The notes beneath the pieces are model-generated. The model saw only the letters and a program-made list of their open reading frames with translations. It had not been told where the DNA came from and made no database searches. Shown here piece after piece: positions 44,475 through 53,782 of a DNA stretch of 64,000 bases. The DNA comes from Ralstonia pickettii (GTDB taxonomy: Bacteria > Pseudomonadota > Gammaproteobacteria > Burkholderiales > Burkholderiaceae), in contig NZ_CP066772.2 of the NCBI RefSeq assembly GCF_016466415.2, forward strand, positions 992,001 through 1,056,000. Direction: 5' to 3'. The stretch's first letter is position 1, and every line of letters begins with the position of its first letter. Position numbers and translations under genes: made by a program.

Positions 44475-45620
44475 TCAAGCTTGAAAGCGGGGAATGCGCG
44501 CATTGGGCGAGGGGCGGTATGCCACCTCGCCGAGCCCGGCAAGCCATCGGTCGACTTCCTGCAGGCTCAGCAGATGCCGCACCGTTTCGCGCGCGATGGT
44601 GGTGGCCAATGCATCGGCGGGGCAGCGGTGCGCGCCGCCGCCGAAGGTCCAAAGGCGCGGCGCCGTGCGGTCGATGTCGAAGCGTAGTGGGTCGGGGTTG
44701 GTTATGCCATCCAGATTGGCACCCGCCAGCAGCACCAGGATCTTGTCGCCCGCGCGCAGCGGGTGGCCGAGCAGATCAACATCGTGCGCGACGAAGCGGC
44801 GTGTGTTCTGCACCGGCGCGTCGCGGCGCAGGACTTCGCGCACGAAGGGCTCGATGGCGTCGGGCTGGGCGCGCAGCCGGGCAGTCAGCCCGGCGTGCCG
44901 CGACAGCGCGACGATGCAGTTGCCGAGCAGCCCCGCGCAGGCGTCGTAGGTTTGCGCAAGCAGGGCGGCGAGATTGGCGATGTCGGTGTCGCTGTCATCG
45001 TCAGCGTCAGCGCCGGCGAACGGCGAGTCGGCAAAGCGCTGCTGCAAGCGGCCGACGGCGGCATCAGCCTGCGCGACGGCGATTGCACTGGCGCCGGGGC
45101 TCAGCGCTGCCAAGTACGCGGCAATGTCGGCCTGGCAGGCAGGCGCATCGGCACCATTGCCCAGCAGCGTGTGCGCCATCGTGGCGAGCGGCACGCGAAA
45201 GTGGGCATCGGTATCCAGCGCGGCATCCAGGCTTGCTGCCTCGGGCAGCGCAGTGCGCGCATGCCGTTGCGCGTGGCCCGCCAGCGTAGACACATCCAAG
45301 CGGCCCAGCGCAGTCATCACCTTGGCTTTGCGCGCACTGTGGTCTGGGCCGTCGATCTGGCGCACGAGGCGGCCGAAGAATTCGCCCGTGGGCGTCGCGG
45401 CCACGGCTTTGGGCACGGGCTCATCGGCAGGTCGTACGCAGCAGGCGGCGTTGCCCAGCACCGCGTCTACGGCTTCAGCGCTGGCGGCGACCCACCAGCC
45501 CAGGGCGGCGTCGAAGAAAAACGGGCGTTGTGCTGCAAGTTCGGCGTAATAGGGAGCGGGATCGGCATGCACGATGGCTTGCAGCACGTCAGCGGGCGGG
45601 GCGGTGTTGAGGGCAATCAT
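44475..45620 (-). CDS. cytochrome P450 lacking the I-helix threonine
   Basis: 381 aa soluble P450. ExxR is in VREVLRRDAPVQNTRR and the heme loop is FGGGAHRCPADAL with the Cys ligand. The I-helix reads TYDACAGLLGN: the acidic residue is kept, but the conserved Thr that follows it is Ala, as in P450eryF, where the substrate supplies the missing hydroxyl. ATG 45620 (MIALNTAPPADVLQAIV) is preferred over a longer frame that would overlap the ArsR gene. It needs external redox partners, none nearby. Divergent from the ArsR regulator by 88 bp. Confidence 0.9.
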   Translation of the reverse strand: MIALNTAPPADVLQAIVHADPAPYYAELAAQRPFFFDAALGWWVAASAEAVDAVLGNAACCVRPADEPVPKAVAATPTGEFFGRLVRQIDGPDHSARKAKVMTALGRLDVSTLAGHAQRHARTALPEAASLDAALDTDAHFRVPLATMAHTLLGNGADAPACQADIAAYLAALSPGASAIAVAQADAAVGRLQQRFADSPFAGADADDDSDTDIANLAALLAQTYDACAGLLGNCIVALSRHAGLTARLRAQPDAIEPFVREVLRRDAPVQNTRRFVAHDVDLLGHPLRAGDKILVLLAGANLDGITNPDPLRFDIDRTAPRLWTFGGGAHRCPADALATTIARETVRHLLSLQEVDRWLAGLGEVAYRPSPNARIPRFQA

Positions 45621-45708
45621 CAGCGTGGGGCGCGGGAGTAAGATGGCTCTCATTGTCTGCACTGGCCGCCCGCCAGTCACGCGCCAACAGTTTGGTCTCC
45701 ATCGAACC

Positions 45709-46425
45709 ATGACCGCATCTTCCTCAGCCACTGAATCGACCACCCAGCCGGACATCGGCCGCGTGGCTGCCACGATTGGCGACCCCACCCGCATCCGCAT
45801 GCTGCTGCTGTTGATGGAAGGCCGCTCCCTGACTGCCAAGGAACTCGCTTACGGGGCCGGTGTGGAGCCCGCCACGGCCAGCGCGCACTTGCGCCGGCTT
45901 GAGGCCGATGCGCTTATCACCTCGTTGTCGAGCGGACGCTACAAATACTTCGGGTTGCGCTCTCCGGCGGTGGCGGAGATGATCGAATCGCTGCTGGTGG
46001 TTGCGCCTGAAAAACCTGCTGACCCGCGGCGATCAGTCGTGCCTGAAAACCTGCGTGCTGCACGCCTGTGCTATGACCACCTGGCCGGGCAGCTCGGCAC
46101 CGAGGTGTCGGAGAAACTGCTGTCGCGCGGCTGGCTGACGCAGCTCGATGAAACGCACGGCGCCTACGACGTCACGCCCGAGGGTGAGCAGGCGCTGGCC
46201 GCCATCGGCGTCGATGTGAGTGCGTTGCGCAACGGCCGACGCCGCTTTGCTTATGGCTGCATGGATTGGAGCGAGCGTCGCCCGCATCTGGCAGGCGCGC
46301 TCGGGGCCGCCGTGGCGGAGCGCTGCATCGCACTGGGCTGGCTGGCGCGGCAGAAGCATTCGCGTGCACTGAACATGACCGAGGTCGGGCAACGCGAATT
46401 GCATGCATGGCTGCGCACGGCGTAG
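45709..46425 (+). CDS. ArsR-family transcriptional regulator
   Basis: 238 aa, longer than minimal ArsR proteins. Winged helix at ~15-95 (IGDPTRIRMLLLLMEGRSLTAKELAYGAGVEPATASAHLRRLEADALI). The C-terminal part (~110-235, LRAARLCYDHLAGQLGTEVSEKLLSRGWL, YGCMDWSERRPHLAGALGAAV) is a ligand/dimer region seen in a subset of ArsR proteins. No CxC metal motif in the recognition helix, so it probably senses an organic ligand. Most likely controls the divergent P450-ABM pair. Confidence 0.9.
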   Translation: MTASSSATESTTQPDIGRVAATIGDPTRIRMLLLLMEGRSLTAKELAYGAGVEPATASAHLRRLEADALITSLSSGRYKYFGLRSPAVAEMIESLLVVAPEKPADPRRSVVPENLRAARLCYDHLAGQLGTEVSEKLLSRGWLTQLDETHGAYDVTPEGEQALAAIGVDVSALRNGRRRFAYGCMDWSERRPHLAGALGAAVAERCIALGWLARQKHSRALNMTEVGQRELHAWLRTA

Positions 46426-46442
46426 GGCCCTGCGGCCGTGCG

Positions 46443-46985
46443 TCAGTTGGTTCCGCGGATCGACTTGACGTAGTCGCGCTGGAACACGCACATGCGTAGC
46501 GCGTTGTGATACGCGCCATTGCTGAAGAACTCCTCGATGAGTTCACCTTCGCGCTGGAAGCCGCATTTTTCGTACACGTGGATCGCGCGTTCGTTCACTA
46601 CGTCGACCACGAGATACAGCTTGTGCAGATTCAGCACCATGAATGCATAGTCGATGGCAAGTCGCGTTGCGGTTGACGCATAGCCGTGACCCTGCCAGCC
46701 GGGCGCGATAATGATCTGGAATTCGCCGCGCCGGTGGATGTAGTTCAACTCCATCAACTCGACCAGGCCGACGGCTTCGCCGGCATCGTTCTCGCAGATG
46801 AAGCGGCGCTCGCGCTGGTCGTGCACGTGGCGGTCGTAGAGCTGTGAAAGTTCGGTAAACGTTTCGTACGGCTCTTCGAACCAGTAACGCATGATCTTCG
46901 CGTCGTTGTTCAGTTCGTGTACGAAGCGCAAGTCATTGCGCTCCAGCGGGCGCAGGCAAAGGTCGCGGGATTTTTCGATCACCAT
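46443..46985 (-). CDS. speG: spermidine N1-acetyltransferase
   Basis: 180 aa GNAT enzyme acetylating spermidine/spermine with acetyl-CoA. The sequence tracks E. coli SpeG throughout: [64 protein letters not shown] (acetyl-CoA loop), [26 protein letters not shown] and [11 protein letters not shown] 46985 is chosen over upstream in-frame readings that have no similarity. Convergent with the ArsR gene. Protects against polyamine excess. Confidence 0.95.
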   Translation of the reverse strand: MVIEKSRDLCLRPLERNDLRFVHELNNDAKIMRYWFEEPYETFTELSQLYDRHVHDQRERRFICENDAGEAVGLVELMELNYIHRRGEFQIIIAPGWQGHGYASTATRLAIDYAFMVLNLHKLYLVVDVVNERAIHVYEKCGFQREGELIEEFFSNGAYHNALRMCVFQRDYVKSIRGTN

Positions 46986-47040
46986 GGTGTTGTCCTTGTT
47001 GTGTTGAGGCGCCCGACATCGCGTCGACGTCCCAACGCGT

Positions 47041-48183
47041 TCAGCAAGGACGTGTCGCTGCGGATGCGTGCTTACGCTGAGGTTGCACGCGTCGGCGCCG
47101 ATCCAGATACAGCCACCACCCTGTTGCTGCAAATACCGGCAGCATCAACGCTCCGATCAACACTAGCACGACGCCGATCGGGCCGAAATAGCGTCCATTG
47201 TGAAGCGGCAACATGCCTGCCAGCAGGCGTTGCATTGGCGGCTTTGCAGCGAAGGACTCGTTGCGCAGGACGGCGCCGGTAGCAGCGTCCAGCGTCAATC
47301 GGTTGAAGGCGCGGTCGTGCGGAGCATCGGCCGGCAGCCAGTTGATATCGACCTGGCCCGTGCGGGCATCGTCGATACGGAGGGTGGCCGTTCCATAGTT
47401 CGACGCGTTGTCGAGGAAAGCGTTCCACGTGCGCTCAATTGCCGCATCTTCGAGCGGTTTTCGCGGGACTTCCACCGGTTTTGCCTTGGAGACAACCGGC
47501 ATGCCTGCCAAGCGCTGCAGGCCATCGCGGTACCAGTCATATGCCCAATACAGCCCGCTGAAGGCGGCGAGCAAATAGAGCGGCAACACCAGCGTGCCGA
47601 TGACGGTGTGCACGTCCCACCATCGGATGCGGCCCGCACGGCTCCATCGGATGACAAGCCAGCTTCGCCAGTTCGAGACGCGACGCGGCCAGCGCAGGTA
47701 CAAGCCCGACAGCGCCATCACGACGAGCCCTATCGTGCTCGCACCTACGATCTGCTTGCCGATCTCATCGGCAAGCAACGTCCGGTGCAGCAGTTTGACG
47801 GTGGCAAAGAAGCGCTGTGCGCGCGCTTCGGGCAGCAAGGTGCCGGTGGCGGCATCGATGTAGCGCAGCTCACCGCGGCTGCTACCACCGTGTTTGCCGG
47901 GCGGCCACGCATACCAGACGCGCCACGGCTGGGTGGGGTCGGACGCAGCGGTGACGAACGTGACGGGGCGGTCCGGCATGGCAGCGCGCGCCTGCGCCGC
48001 CACTTGCGGCAGCGTCGGCGCAGGTCCGCTGCGTGCGGGCAGGGTGAGCACGCCGGGGTTGAGCGCGCGCAGCAGTTCGTCTTCGTAGGCCATCAGCGCG
48101 CCGGTAGCACCGACGACGGCCAGCACCACACTGGCTGACAACCCGATCAGCCAGTGCAGGCGGAAGAGCACCCGTCGCAGCAT
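47041..48183 (-). CDS. PepSY-associated transmembrane protein (iron-related)
   Basis: 380 aa inner-membrane protein with four main helices: [33 protein letters not shown] at the N-terminus, [45 protein letters not shown] and the C-terminal [25 protein letters not shown]. PepSY-like repeats lie between ([21 protein letters not shown]). Such proteins next to TonB-dependent receptors are thought to reduce ferric-siderophores. The gene starts 22 bp after the receptor stop, so the two form an operon. Confidence 0.9.
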   Translation of the reverse strand: MLRRVLFRLHWLIGLSASVVLAVVGATGALMAYEDELLRALNPGVLTLPARSGPAPTLPQVAAQARAAMPDRPVTFVTAASDPTQPWRVWYAWPPGKHGGSSRGELRYIDAATGTLLPEARAQRFFATVKLLHRTLLADEIGKQIVGASTIGLVVMALSGLYLRWPRRVSNWRSWLVIRWSRAGRIRWWDVHTVIGTLVLPLYLLAAFSGLYWAYDWYRDGLQRLAGMPVVSKAKPVEVPRKPLEDAAIERTWNAFLDNASNYGTATLRIDDARTGQVDINWLPADAPHDRAFNRLTLDAATGAVLRNESFAAKPPMQRLLAGMLPLHNGRYFGPIGVVLVLIGALMLPVFAATGWWLYLDRRRRVQPQRKHASAATRPC

Positions 48184-48205
48184 TGCCCGTTCGCCTGTTC
48201 GACGC

Positions 48206-50326
48206 TTACATCTTGTAGCGCACGCCCAGCAGCGCCATGCGCGGGGCACCGGGCATGTTGTAGTTCTCGGCGGCGCCGTGAGCCGACACGTAGTACGCGC
48301 GGTTGAACAGGTTCTGCAGGTTCAGCGTGACATCAAGGTGCTTGCTGCGATAACCGGCGCCCAGGTCGACGGTCATGTACCCGGGCAGCGTCGTCAGGTT
48401 GTACTGCGATGCGTAACGCGCAGCTTCCGCACGCACGCCGCCGGCCACGTAGAAGCCGTTCGGCAGGTCGTGCTTCAGCCATACCGAGCCGCTGTGCCGT
48501 GGCGTGAGGGACGGCTGGTTGCCGTTGACGGCCACGCCACCGCTGCGGTCGTTCGGGTTTTCCAGGCGGCCGTTCAGATAGGCATAGCTCGCCATCAGCG
48601 ACCAGGTCTTCACGATCTCGCCAGTGAACGACAACTCCAGGCCGCGCGTGCGCTGGGTGCCGATGGGCACGCCCAGCAGCGTGACCGGATCCGCCGCCGT
48701 CAGGTTGGTCTGCTTCATGTCGAACAGCGCGGCCGTGACACTCGCGCCGGCAGACAGGTCGTACTTGGCGCCGATCTCGTAGTTCGTGGTCGATTGCGGA
48801 GCCAGCGCGCCGCTGTTCGGGAAGAAGGTGAAGCTATCCGCCAGCGGCTGGAACGAGCGGCTGTACGACGCATACAGCGAGAGCGGCTCGATCGGGTGAT
48901 ACACAACGCCAAAACGCGGGCTGACCGGCTTGTCGGTGCGTGACAGATCGACATTGCGCGGGGTCAGGTCGTCGCGGCTCTGCTTGAGGATTTCGTAGCG
49001 CAGGCCGGCCAGCACCGTCCATTGCGGCGAGAACTTGATCAAGTCCTGCACGTACGCCGCATACGTCTCGTTGTGCGAGAGGCCGTAGTTGGTCGGCACT
49101 GCGTTGCCCGGGACGGTCGGCAACACCTGCAGCGTCGGGTTGAAGAGGTTGTAAGTCGTAGTGCCCGGCGCGCCGGCCACGCGGTCGCTCTTGTCCTGAT
49201 AGCCCAGCTCGATGCCGTACAGCAGCGTGTGCTGGATGCCCCAGGTCTCGGCCTTCTGCGTCAGCTCGTTCTGCCATAGCGTGCCGCGGTCGTTCCGGTT
49301 GCGCTGGTTGACGGATAGCGTGACGGTCGGGATCGGCCCATCGGTGACGCGGCTGACGGTCGTGTAATTGTTGCGGCCCAGCGAGTATTCGTAGTTGCGC
49401 ACCACGCTGTGGAACGACCATTTATCGTTGAAGCGATGGTCCAGCGTGCCTGTCACGCTCTTGACGGTGGACTCCACATTGCCGGCACCCGCATCGGCCG
49501 AGCCATAGCGCGTGCCGATGGGTACATCGACGGGGCGGCCGTGGTAGGACGGCACGCCCTGGTCTGCGATGCGCTTGTCGTGCAGGTAATCGAACTGCAC
49601 CGTCAGCTTGGTATCGGGCGCCAGGTTGAACAGGAACGACGGCGAGATCGCCTGACGGCGCAGGAAGTAGTCGTTGCGGAAACCACCCGAATCTTCAACG
49701 GCGCCGGTAATGCGCGCGCGGATGGCGTCGTCGTTGATGGACGTGTTCAGGTCGAACTCCGCGCGCTTCTGGCGCTCCGTGCCCACCACCACACCGACTT
49801 CGGCCAGCGGCGTCGCCAGCGGTTTCTTCGTCACGCGATTGATGATGCCGCCCGATGAACCACGCCCATACAGCACGGCCGCCGGGCCCTTCAGCACTTC
49901 AACGCGGTCGATGTTGGACAGGTCGCGGAAGTAGAGCGAATCGTCGCGCAGGCCGTCGACGTACTGGTCATTGATCGACGAGAAACCGCGAATGGTCACC
50001 TGATCGCGCTGCGCATCGCCCAGCGAGGCCGACACGCCCGGCACGTTGCGCAGCGTGTCGTTGATCGACAGCGCGCCTTGGTCCTGGATCACCGCACGCG
50101 GCACGACGTTCACTGACTGCGGAATCTCGCGCAGCGGCACGGGAATCTTCGTGGCGGTGTTGGCGATGGGCGTGTCGTAGCTCGTGCTGCTGCGCGTGCC
50201 CTTGACTGTGGAAGTCGGCAATGTGCCCGCATCGGCTGCGGCAACGGTGTCGGCTGCAGTTGCCACGTGGGCAAACGGCAGCGTTCCAAGGACGGCCAGA
50301 GACAGGCACAAACGTTTCGGCGGCAT
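48206..50326 (-). CDS. TonB-dependent siderophore receptor
   Basis: 706 aa. Signal peptide MPPKRLCLSLAVLGTLPFAHVATA; a plug domain (~80-190) with IPQSVNVVPRAVIQDQGA, IRGFSSINDQYVDGLRDDSLYFRDLSNIDRVEVLKGPAAVLYGRGSSGGIINRVTKKP; and a 22-strand barrel ending ...PRMALLGVRYKM. The last residue is Met, not the usual Phe. Resembles the ferric-hydroxamate receptor group (FhuE/FcuA/FoxA-like). ATG 50326 is chosen for the signal peptide. A Fur box lies ~80-95 bp upstream, so iron starvation should induce it together with the PepSY gene. Confidence 0.95.
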   Translation of the reverse strand: MPPKRLCLSLAVLGTLPFAHVATAADTVAAADAGTLPTSTVKGTRSSTSYDTPIANTATKIPVPLREIPQSVNVVPRAVIQDQGALSINDTLRNVPGVSASLGDAQRDQVTIRGFSSINDQYVDGLRDDSLYFRDLSNIDRVEVLKGPAAVLYGRGSSGGIINRVTKKPLATPLAEVGVVVGTERQKRAEFDLNTSINDDAIRARITGAVEDSGGFRNDYFLRRQAISPSFLFNLAPDTKLTVQFDYLHDKRIADQGVPSYHGRPVDVPIGTRYGSADAGAGNVESTVKSVTGTLDHRFNDKWSFHSVVRNYEYSLGRNNYTTVSRVTDGPIPTVTLSVNQRNRNDRGTLWQNELTQKAETWGIQHTLLYGIELGYQDKSDRVAGAPGTTTYNLFNPTLQVLPTVPGNAVPTNYGLSHNETYAAYVQDLIKFSPQWTVLAGLRYEILKQSRDDLTPRNVDLSRTDKPVSPRFGVVYHPIEPLSLYASYSRSFQPLADSFTFFPNSGALAPQSTTNYEIGAKYDLSAGASVTAALFDMKQTNLTAADPVTLLGVPIGTQRTRGLELSFTGEIVKTWSLMASYAYLNGRLENPNDRSGGVAVNGNQPSLTPRHSGSVWLKHDLPNGFYVAGGVRAEAARYASQYNLTTLPGYMTVDLGAGYRSKHLDVTLNLQNLFNRAYYVSAHGAAENYNMPGAPRMALLGVRYKM

Positions 50327-50402
50327 TGCAGTTCCCGTAAAGTGAAAAGTACGACGCGACTCCCTCCCCCGAGGTGCGGCGCCTTCAGAATGTGGAGGCG
50401 CA

Positions 50403-50421
50403 GATAATAATGAGAACAATT
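50403..50421 (-). promoter_or_regulatory. putative Fur box
   Basis: GATAATAATGAGAACAATT matches GATAATGATAATCATTATC at 12 of 19 bases by my count and carries the GATAAT half-site. It sits in the 245 bp spacer upstream of the siderophore receptor. Confidence 0.65.
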
Positions 50422-50571
50422 CCTATTTACAAGAGAGTTAAGACCCGCTTTTGACGATGGGTAACGTTTGCCGATCTCCGATCAGGCAATTTGTTCAGTC
50501 CATCTCCGATGTGTAGGGCACTAAATTGCTCTGCCATCGTCTGATTCGCCTGTTTTTGCCAATTTTCTAAC

Positions 50572-51669
50572 ATGTCGCATTCATCACATCAAATGCCATT
50601 GAAGGCCGCGTTGGTGGGCTACGGTTATGCCGGCAAGCTTTTCCACGCCGCCTTGATCGATGCCACGCCCGGGCTGCATTTGCAGGTCATCGGTTCCAAC
50701 CGGCCTGACGCGGTACATGCGGAACGGCCGGATACGACGGTCTGCACGCCCGAAGCAGCGGCAACGCATGCGGACGTCGACCTCGTCGTCATTGCCGCAC
50801 CCAACGACCGTCACGCGCCGTTGGCAGAAGCGGCGTTGCGTGCGGGCAAGCATGTCGTCGTGGACAAGCCGTTCACCGTCACGCTGGCAGAAGCGCGGCA
50901 TCTGGCGCGGGTGGCGCGCGACGCGGGGCGCGTGCTGTCGGTGTTTCAGAACCGGCGCTGGGACAGCGATTTCCTCGCCGTGCAAGCCGCGATCGGGGGC
51001 GGTGCCCTTGGCGAAGCCATGCACGTCGAGGCGCATTTCGACCGCTATCGACCGCAGGTGCGTGCGCGCTGGCGCGAGCAAGCGGGGCAGGGCACAGGCA
51101 TCTGGTTTGATCTGGGCCCGCATCTGATCGACCAGGCCCTGCAACTGCTCGGCCTGCCCGATGCGGTAAGCGCTTCGTTCGCACGCCAGCGGCCGGGCGC
51201 AGAAACGCCGGACTGGGCGCATGTCGTGTTGGATGTGGGGGAGCGTCGAGCCGTCCTTCACGCGAGCATGCTGGTGGCGGGTGGATCCCCGCGCTGGATC
51301 GTCCACGGCACGCGCGGTTCGTTTGTCAAACGCCGGATGGATCAGCAGGAAGCGCAACTGTTGGCCGGCATGAAACCCGGCGCGCAAGGCTGGGGTGTAG
51401 ATGATGACGCGGGCGTGCTGATCGACGGCGCCACCTCGACCGAAACCCGCGTGGCGACGCCGGCGGGCGATCAACGCGCCTACTACGCCGCTGTGCGCGA
51501 TGCCATCTTCGGCCAGCGCGCAAACCCGGTTCCGCCCGTGCAGGCCGTGTCCGTCATGGCCGTGCTCGAAGCCGCCGTGGCCGCTGCCGAAACCGGCACG
51601 GCGGTTGTGCCGGACCTGACCGATGCCGAACGCGCAGACTGGCTGGCTGCGCGGGAGACCGCCTCGTGA
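50572..51669 (+). CDS. Gfo/Idh/MocA family oxidoreductase
   Basis: 365 aa. Rossmann N-terminus (LKAALVGYGYAGKLFHAALID), VVDKPFTVTLAEAR with the catalytic-type Lys near residue 104, QNRRWDSDFL, and GIWFDLGPHLIDQALQLLG in the C-terminal domain. Close in pattern to E. coli YdgJ/YhhX-type oxidoreductases. Divergent from the iron receptor. It shares GTGA with the next gene, so translation of the antiporter is coupled to it. Substrate unknown. Confidence 0.92.
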   Translation: MSHSSHQMPLKAALVGYGYAGKLFHAALIDATPGLHLQVIGSNRPDAVHAERPDTTVCTPEAAATHADVDLVVIAAPNDRHAPLAEAALRAGKHVVVDKPFTVTLAEARHLARVARDAGRVLSVFQNRRWDSDFLAVQAAIGGGALGEAMHVEAHFDRYRPQVRARWREQAGQGTGIWFDLGPHLIDQALQLLGLPDAVSASFARQRPGAETPDWAHVVLDVGERRAVLHASMLVAGGSPRWIVHGTRGSFVKRRMDQQEAQLLAGMKPGAQGWGVDDDAGVLIDGATSTETRVATPAGDQRAYYAAVRDAIFGQRANPVPPVQAVSVMAVLEAAVAAAETGTAVVPDLTDAERADWLAARETAS

Positions 51670-53753
51670 ACGGCGTCGTCATCCTGTTGCTGGTGGCGGG
51701 CGGTTTGCTCGCGGTGGTGGCGCTGGTGCAGATGCTGGCCTCGCGTCTGACGCTGCCGGAATCGACCTTGCTGGCGCTGGCGGGCATCGGCATCGGCGGC
51801 GCCTATGTGATGTTGCGGAACGGCGCACCAGCCTTTGCGACCACCTTCTTCGCCCCACTGGTCGATCCGAGCTGGCCGGCAGAGGCGTATCTGTGGCTGT
51901 TCCTGCCGCCGCTGCTGTTTCAGGCAGCACTGTCGGTGGATGTACGAAGCATGGCGCCGGATGCCGCGCCGATCCTGATGCTCGCCATCGTGGCCGTGGT
52001 GGTTGCCACGGGCGTGATCGGGCTGGCTGCGGCGGCCGTCACGCCGTTCGGCATCGTCACGTGCCTGCTGCTCGGCGCGATGATTGCCACGACCGATCCG
52101 TCCGCTGTAATCGCGGTGTTTCGCGACGTGGGCGCGCCGGCACGGCTGATCCGGCTGGTGGAGGGCGAAGCGCTGCTCAACGACGCCGCAGCCATTGCCA
52201 TCATGGGCGTGCTGCTTGCCATGCTGACCGGGCACGGCGGCGATGCCTCCATCGGCACGGGCCTGCGTGAGCTGGCCAAGGGGTTTAGTGGCGGCGTGGT
52301 GTTCGGATTGACTGCGGGGCGGATCGCCGCATTCTTGCTGCCGGCGCTGCGCGGCATTGCCCAGGCCGAGGCCGCGTGGACGCTGGCGCTGCCGTATCCG
52401 CTGTATCTCGTGGCCGAAGATGTGCTGGGGGTGTCGGGCGTGGTGTCCGTGGTGTGTGCGGGACTTGTGATTGGCGCGTTGGGCCGCACGCGCCTGACGC
52501 CGCGCAACTGGTCGCACCTGCAACTCATCTGGGAACAGATTGCAGCGCTGGCCGGCGCGGTGGTCTTCTTGCTGGCTGCGGTGCGCGTGCCGGAACTGCT
52601 GCACGGCGTGGTGTGGAAAGACGCGCTGTGGCTCGCTGTGATCGTGCTGGCGGCACTGGCGGCGCGCCTTGCCGTGCTGTTCGGCCTGCTGCCCGCGCTG
52701 GCGTGGCTCAAGCTCTCCGCGCCGGTCAGTCATGCGTACAAGCTCGCGATTGCGTGGGGCGGCCTGCGTGGTGCCGTCACGCTGGTGCTGGCGCTGGGTG
52801 TGGCCGAAAACCAGGCCGTGCACGAGGCGGATCGCCATTTCGTCACCATCCTCGCCACCGGCTTTGTGCTGGTGAGCGTGCTCTTCAACGGCGCCACGCT
52901 GCGCTGGGTGATGCGCCAACTTGGGCTGGATCAGTTGTCGCCCCAGGAGCAGGCCCTGCAAGGTCAGGCGCTGAACATGTCGACGGAGGAAGTGGAATCG
53001 ACCATGCGCCGCATCGGCGGGCATTTTCATTTCGCGTCAGGTGCGACGGATCAGGCCGCGGAGGTGTATCGGCGAGAGGTCGCGGCCGGCGCGGTCGAGC
53101 TGAACCTCGAGGAAGCGCTGTCCGAACGCGAGCGCCTGACCATTGGCCTTGTGTCGCTGGCCACGCGCGAGCGCGAGTTGATTCCCGAGTACGGCAACGG
53201 TTTGATTTCGATCCGCAACCTCGACGCGATGATGCGTAACACCGCCGACATGATCGACGCGGCCCGCACGGAAGGGCGCCTAGGTTACAAGCGTGCATCG
53301 CGGCGCATCCTGGCCAAGCACGCCGGCTACCGATTTGCGGTGTGGCTGCACCGCGTGATGCATATCGACCGCCCGCTGGCCAATGCGCTGGCCGATCGCT
53401 TTGAATTGCTCATTTGCCGCCAGACGGTGCTCGAACGCTTGCGCGCGTATAACCGTGCGTCGCTGCAGCCCGTGCTGGGCGAACGCATGGCAGACGTGCT
53501 CGATGGTGTGTTGATTGCCCGGATCGAGGCTGCAGAAGAGGGCCTGGCAGAACTGCGAGAAAAGTTTGGCGACTACAGCGCCGCGTTGGAGAAGCGCCTG
53601 CTGGTGCTGTTCGCGCTGTACATCGGCCAGAGCAAGATCGACACAATGCTGGCCGAAACGGTGATCTCGAAAGAGGTCTACAAGCAGATCAGCGCGGTGA
53701 TCCGCCGTGCCTGGACGGCCGCGCTGCCGCGGCCGCCGCTGTCGACTGCATGA
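51666..53753 (+). CDS. CPA1-type Na+/H+ antiporter with long cytoplasmic C-terminus
   Basis: 695 aa from GTG 51666. About 12 transmembrane segments (residues 1-420) with LPPLLFQAALSVD, TDPSAVIAVFRDVGAP, the ion-binding region EGEALLNDAAAI and GLRGAVTLVLALGV. The C-terminal ~275 residues are hydrophilic and helical (EVYRREVAAGAVELNLEEALSERERL), a length more like SOS1/NhaP-long members than short NhaP. Likely sodium or potassium extrusion in exchange for protons. Coupled by GTGA overlap to the oxidoreductase, which is an unusual pairing. Confidence 0.93.
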   Translation: MNGVVILLLVAGGLLAVVALVQMLASRLTLPESTLLALAGIGIGGAYVMLRNGAPAFATTFFAPLVDPSWPAEAYLWLFLPPLLFQAALSVDVRSMAPDAAPILMLAIVAVVVATGVIGLAAAAVTPFGIVTCLLLGAMIATTDPSAVIAVFRDVGAPARLIRLVEGEALLNDAAAIAIMGVLLAMLTGHGGDASIGTGLRELAKGFSGGVVFGLTAGRIAAFLLPALRGIAQAEAAWTLALPYPLYLVAEDVLGVSGVVSVVCAGLVIGALGRTRLTPRNWSHLQLIWEQIAALAGAVVFLLAAVRVPELLHGVVWKDALWLAVIVLAALAARLAVLFGLLPALAWLKLSAPVSHAYKLAIAWGGLRGAVTLVLALGVAENQAVHEADRHFVTILATGFVLVSVLFNGATLRWVMRQLGLDQLSPQEQALQGQALNMSTEEVESTMRRIGGHFHFASGATDQAAEVYRREVAAGAVELNLEEALSERERLTIGLVSLATRERELIPEYGNGLISIRNLDAMMRNTADMIDAARTEGRLGYKRASRRILAKHAGYRFAVWLHRVMHIDRPLANALADRFELLICRQTVLERLRAYNRASLQPVLGERMADVLDGVLIARIEAAEEGLAELREKFGDYSAALEKRLLVLFALYIGQSKIDTMLAETVISKEVYKQISAVIRRAWTAALPRPPLSTA

Positions 53754-53782
53754 CGTGCGCCGGCCCTGACGCAATAGCCTGT

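Noticed and set aside
51483-53030. Long minus-strand ORF (515 codons) over the antiporter
   Set aside because: Antisense to the well-supported Na+/H+ antiporter; low-complexity His/Gln/Arg composition typical of shadows.
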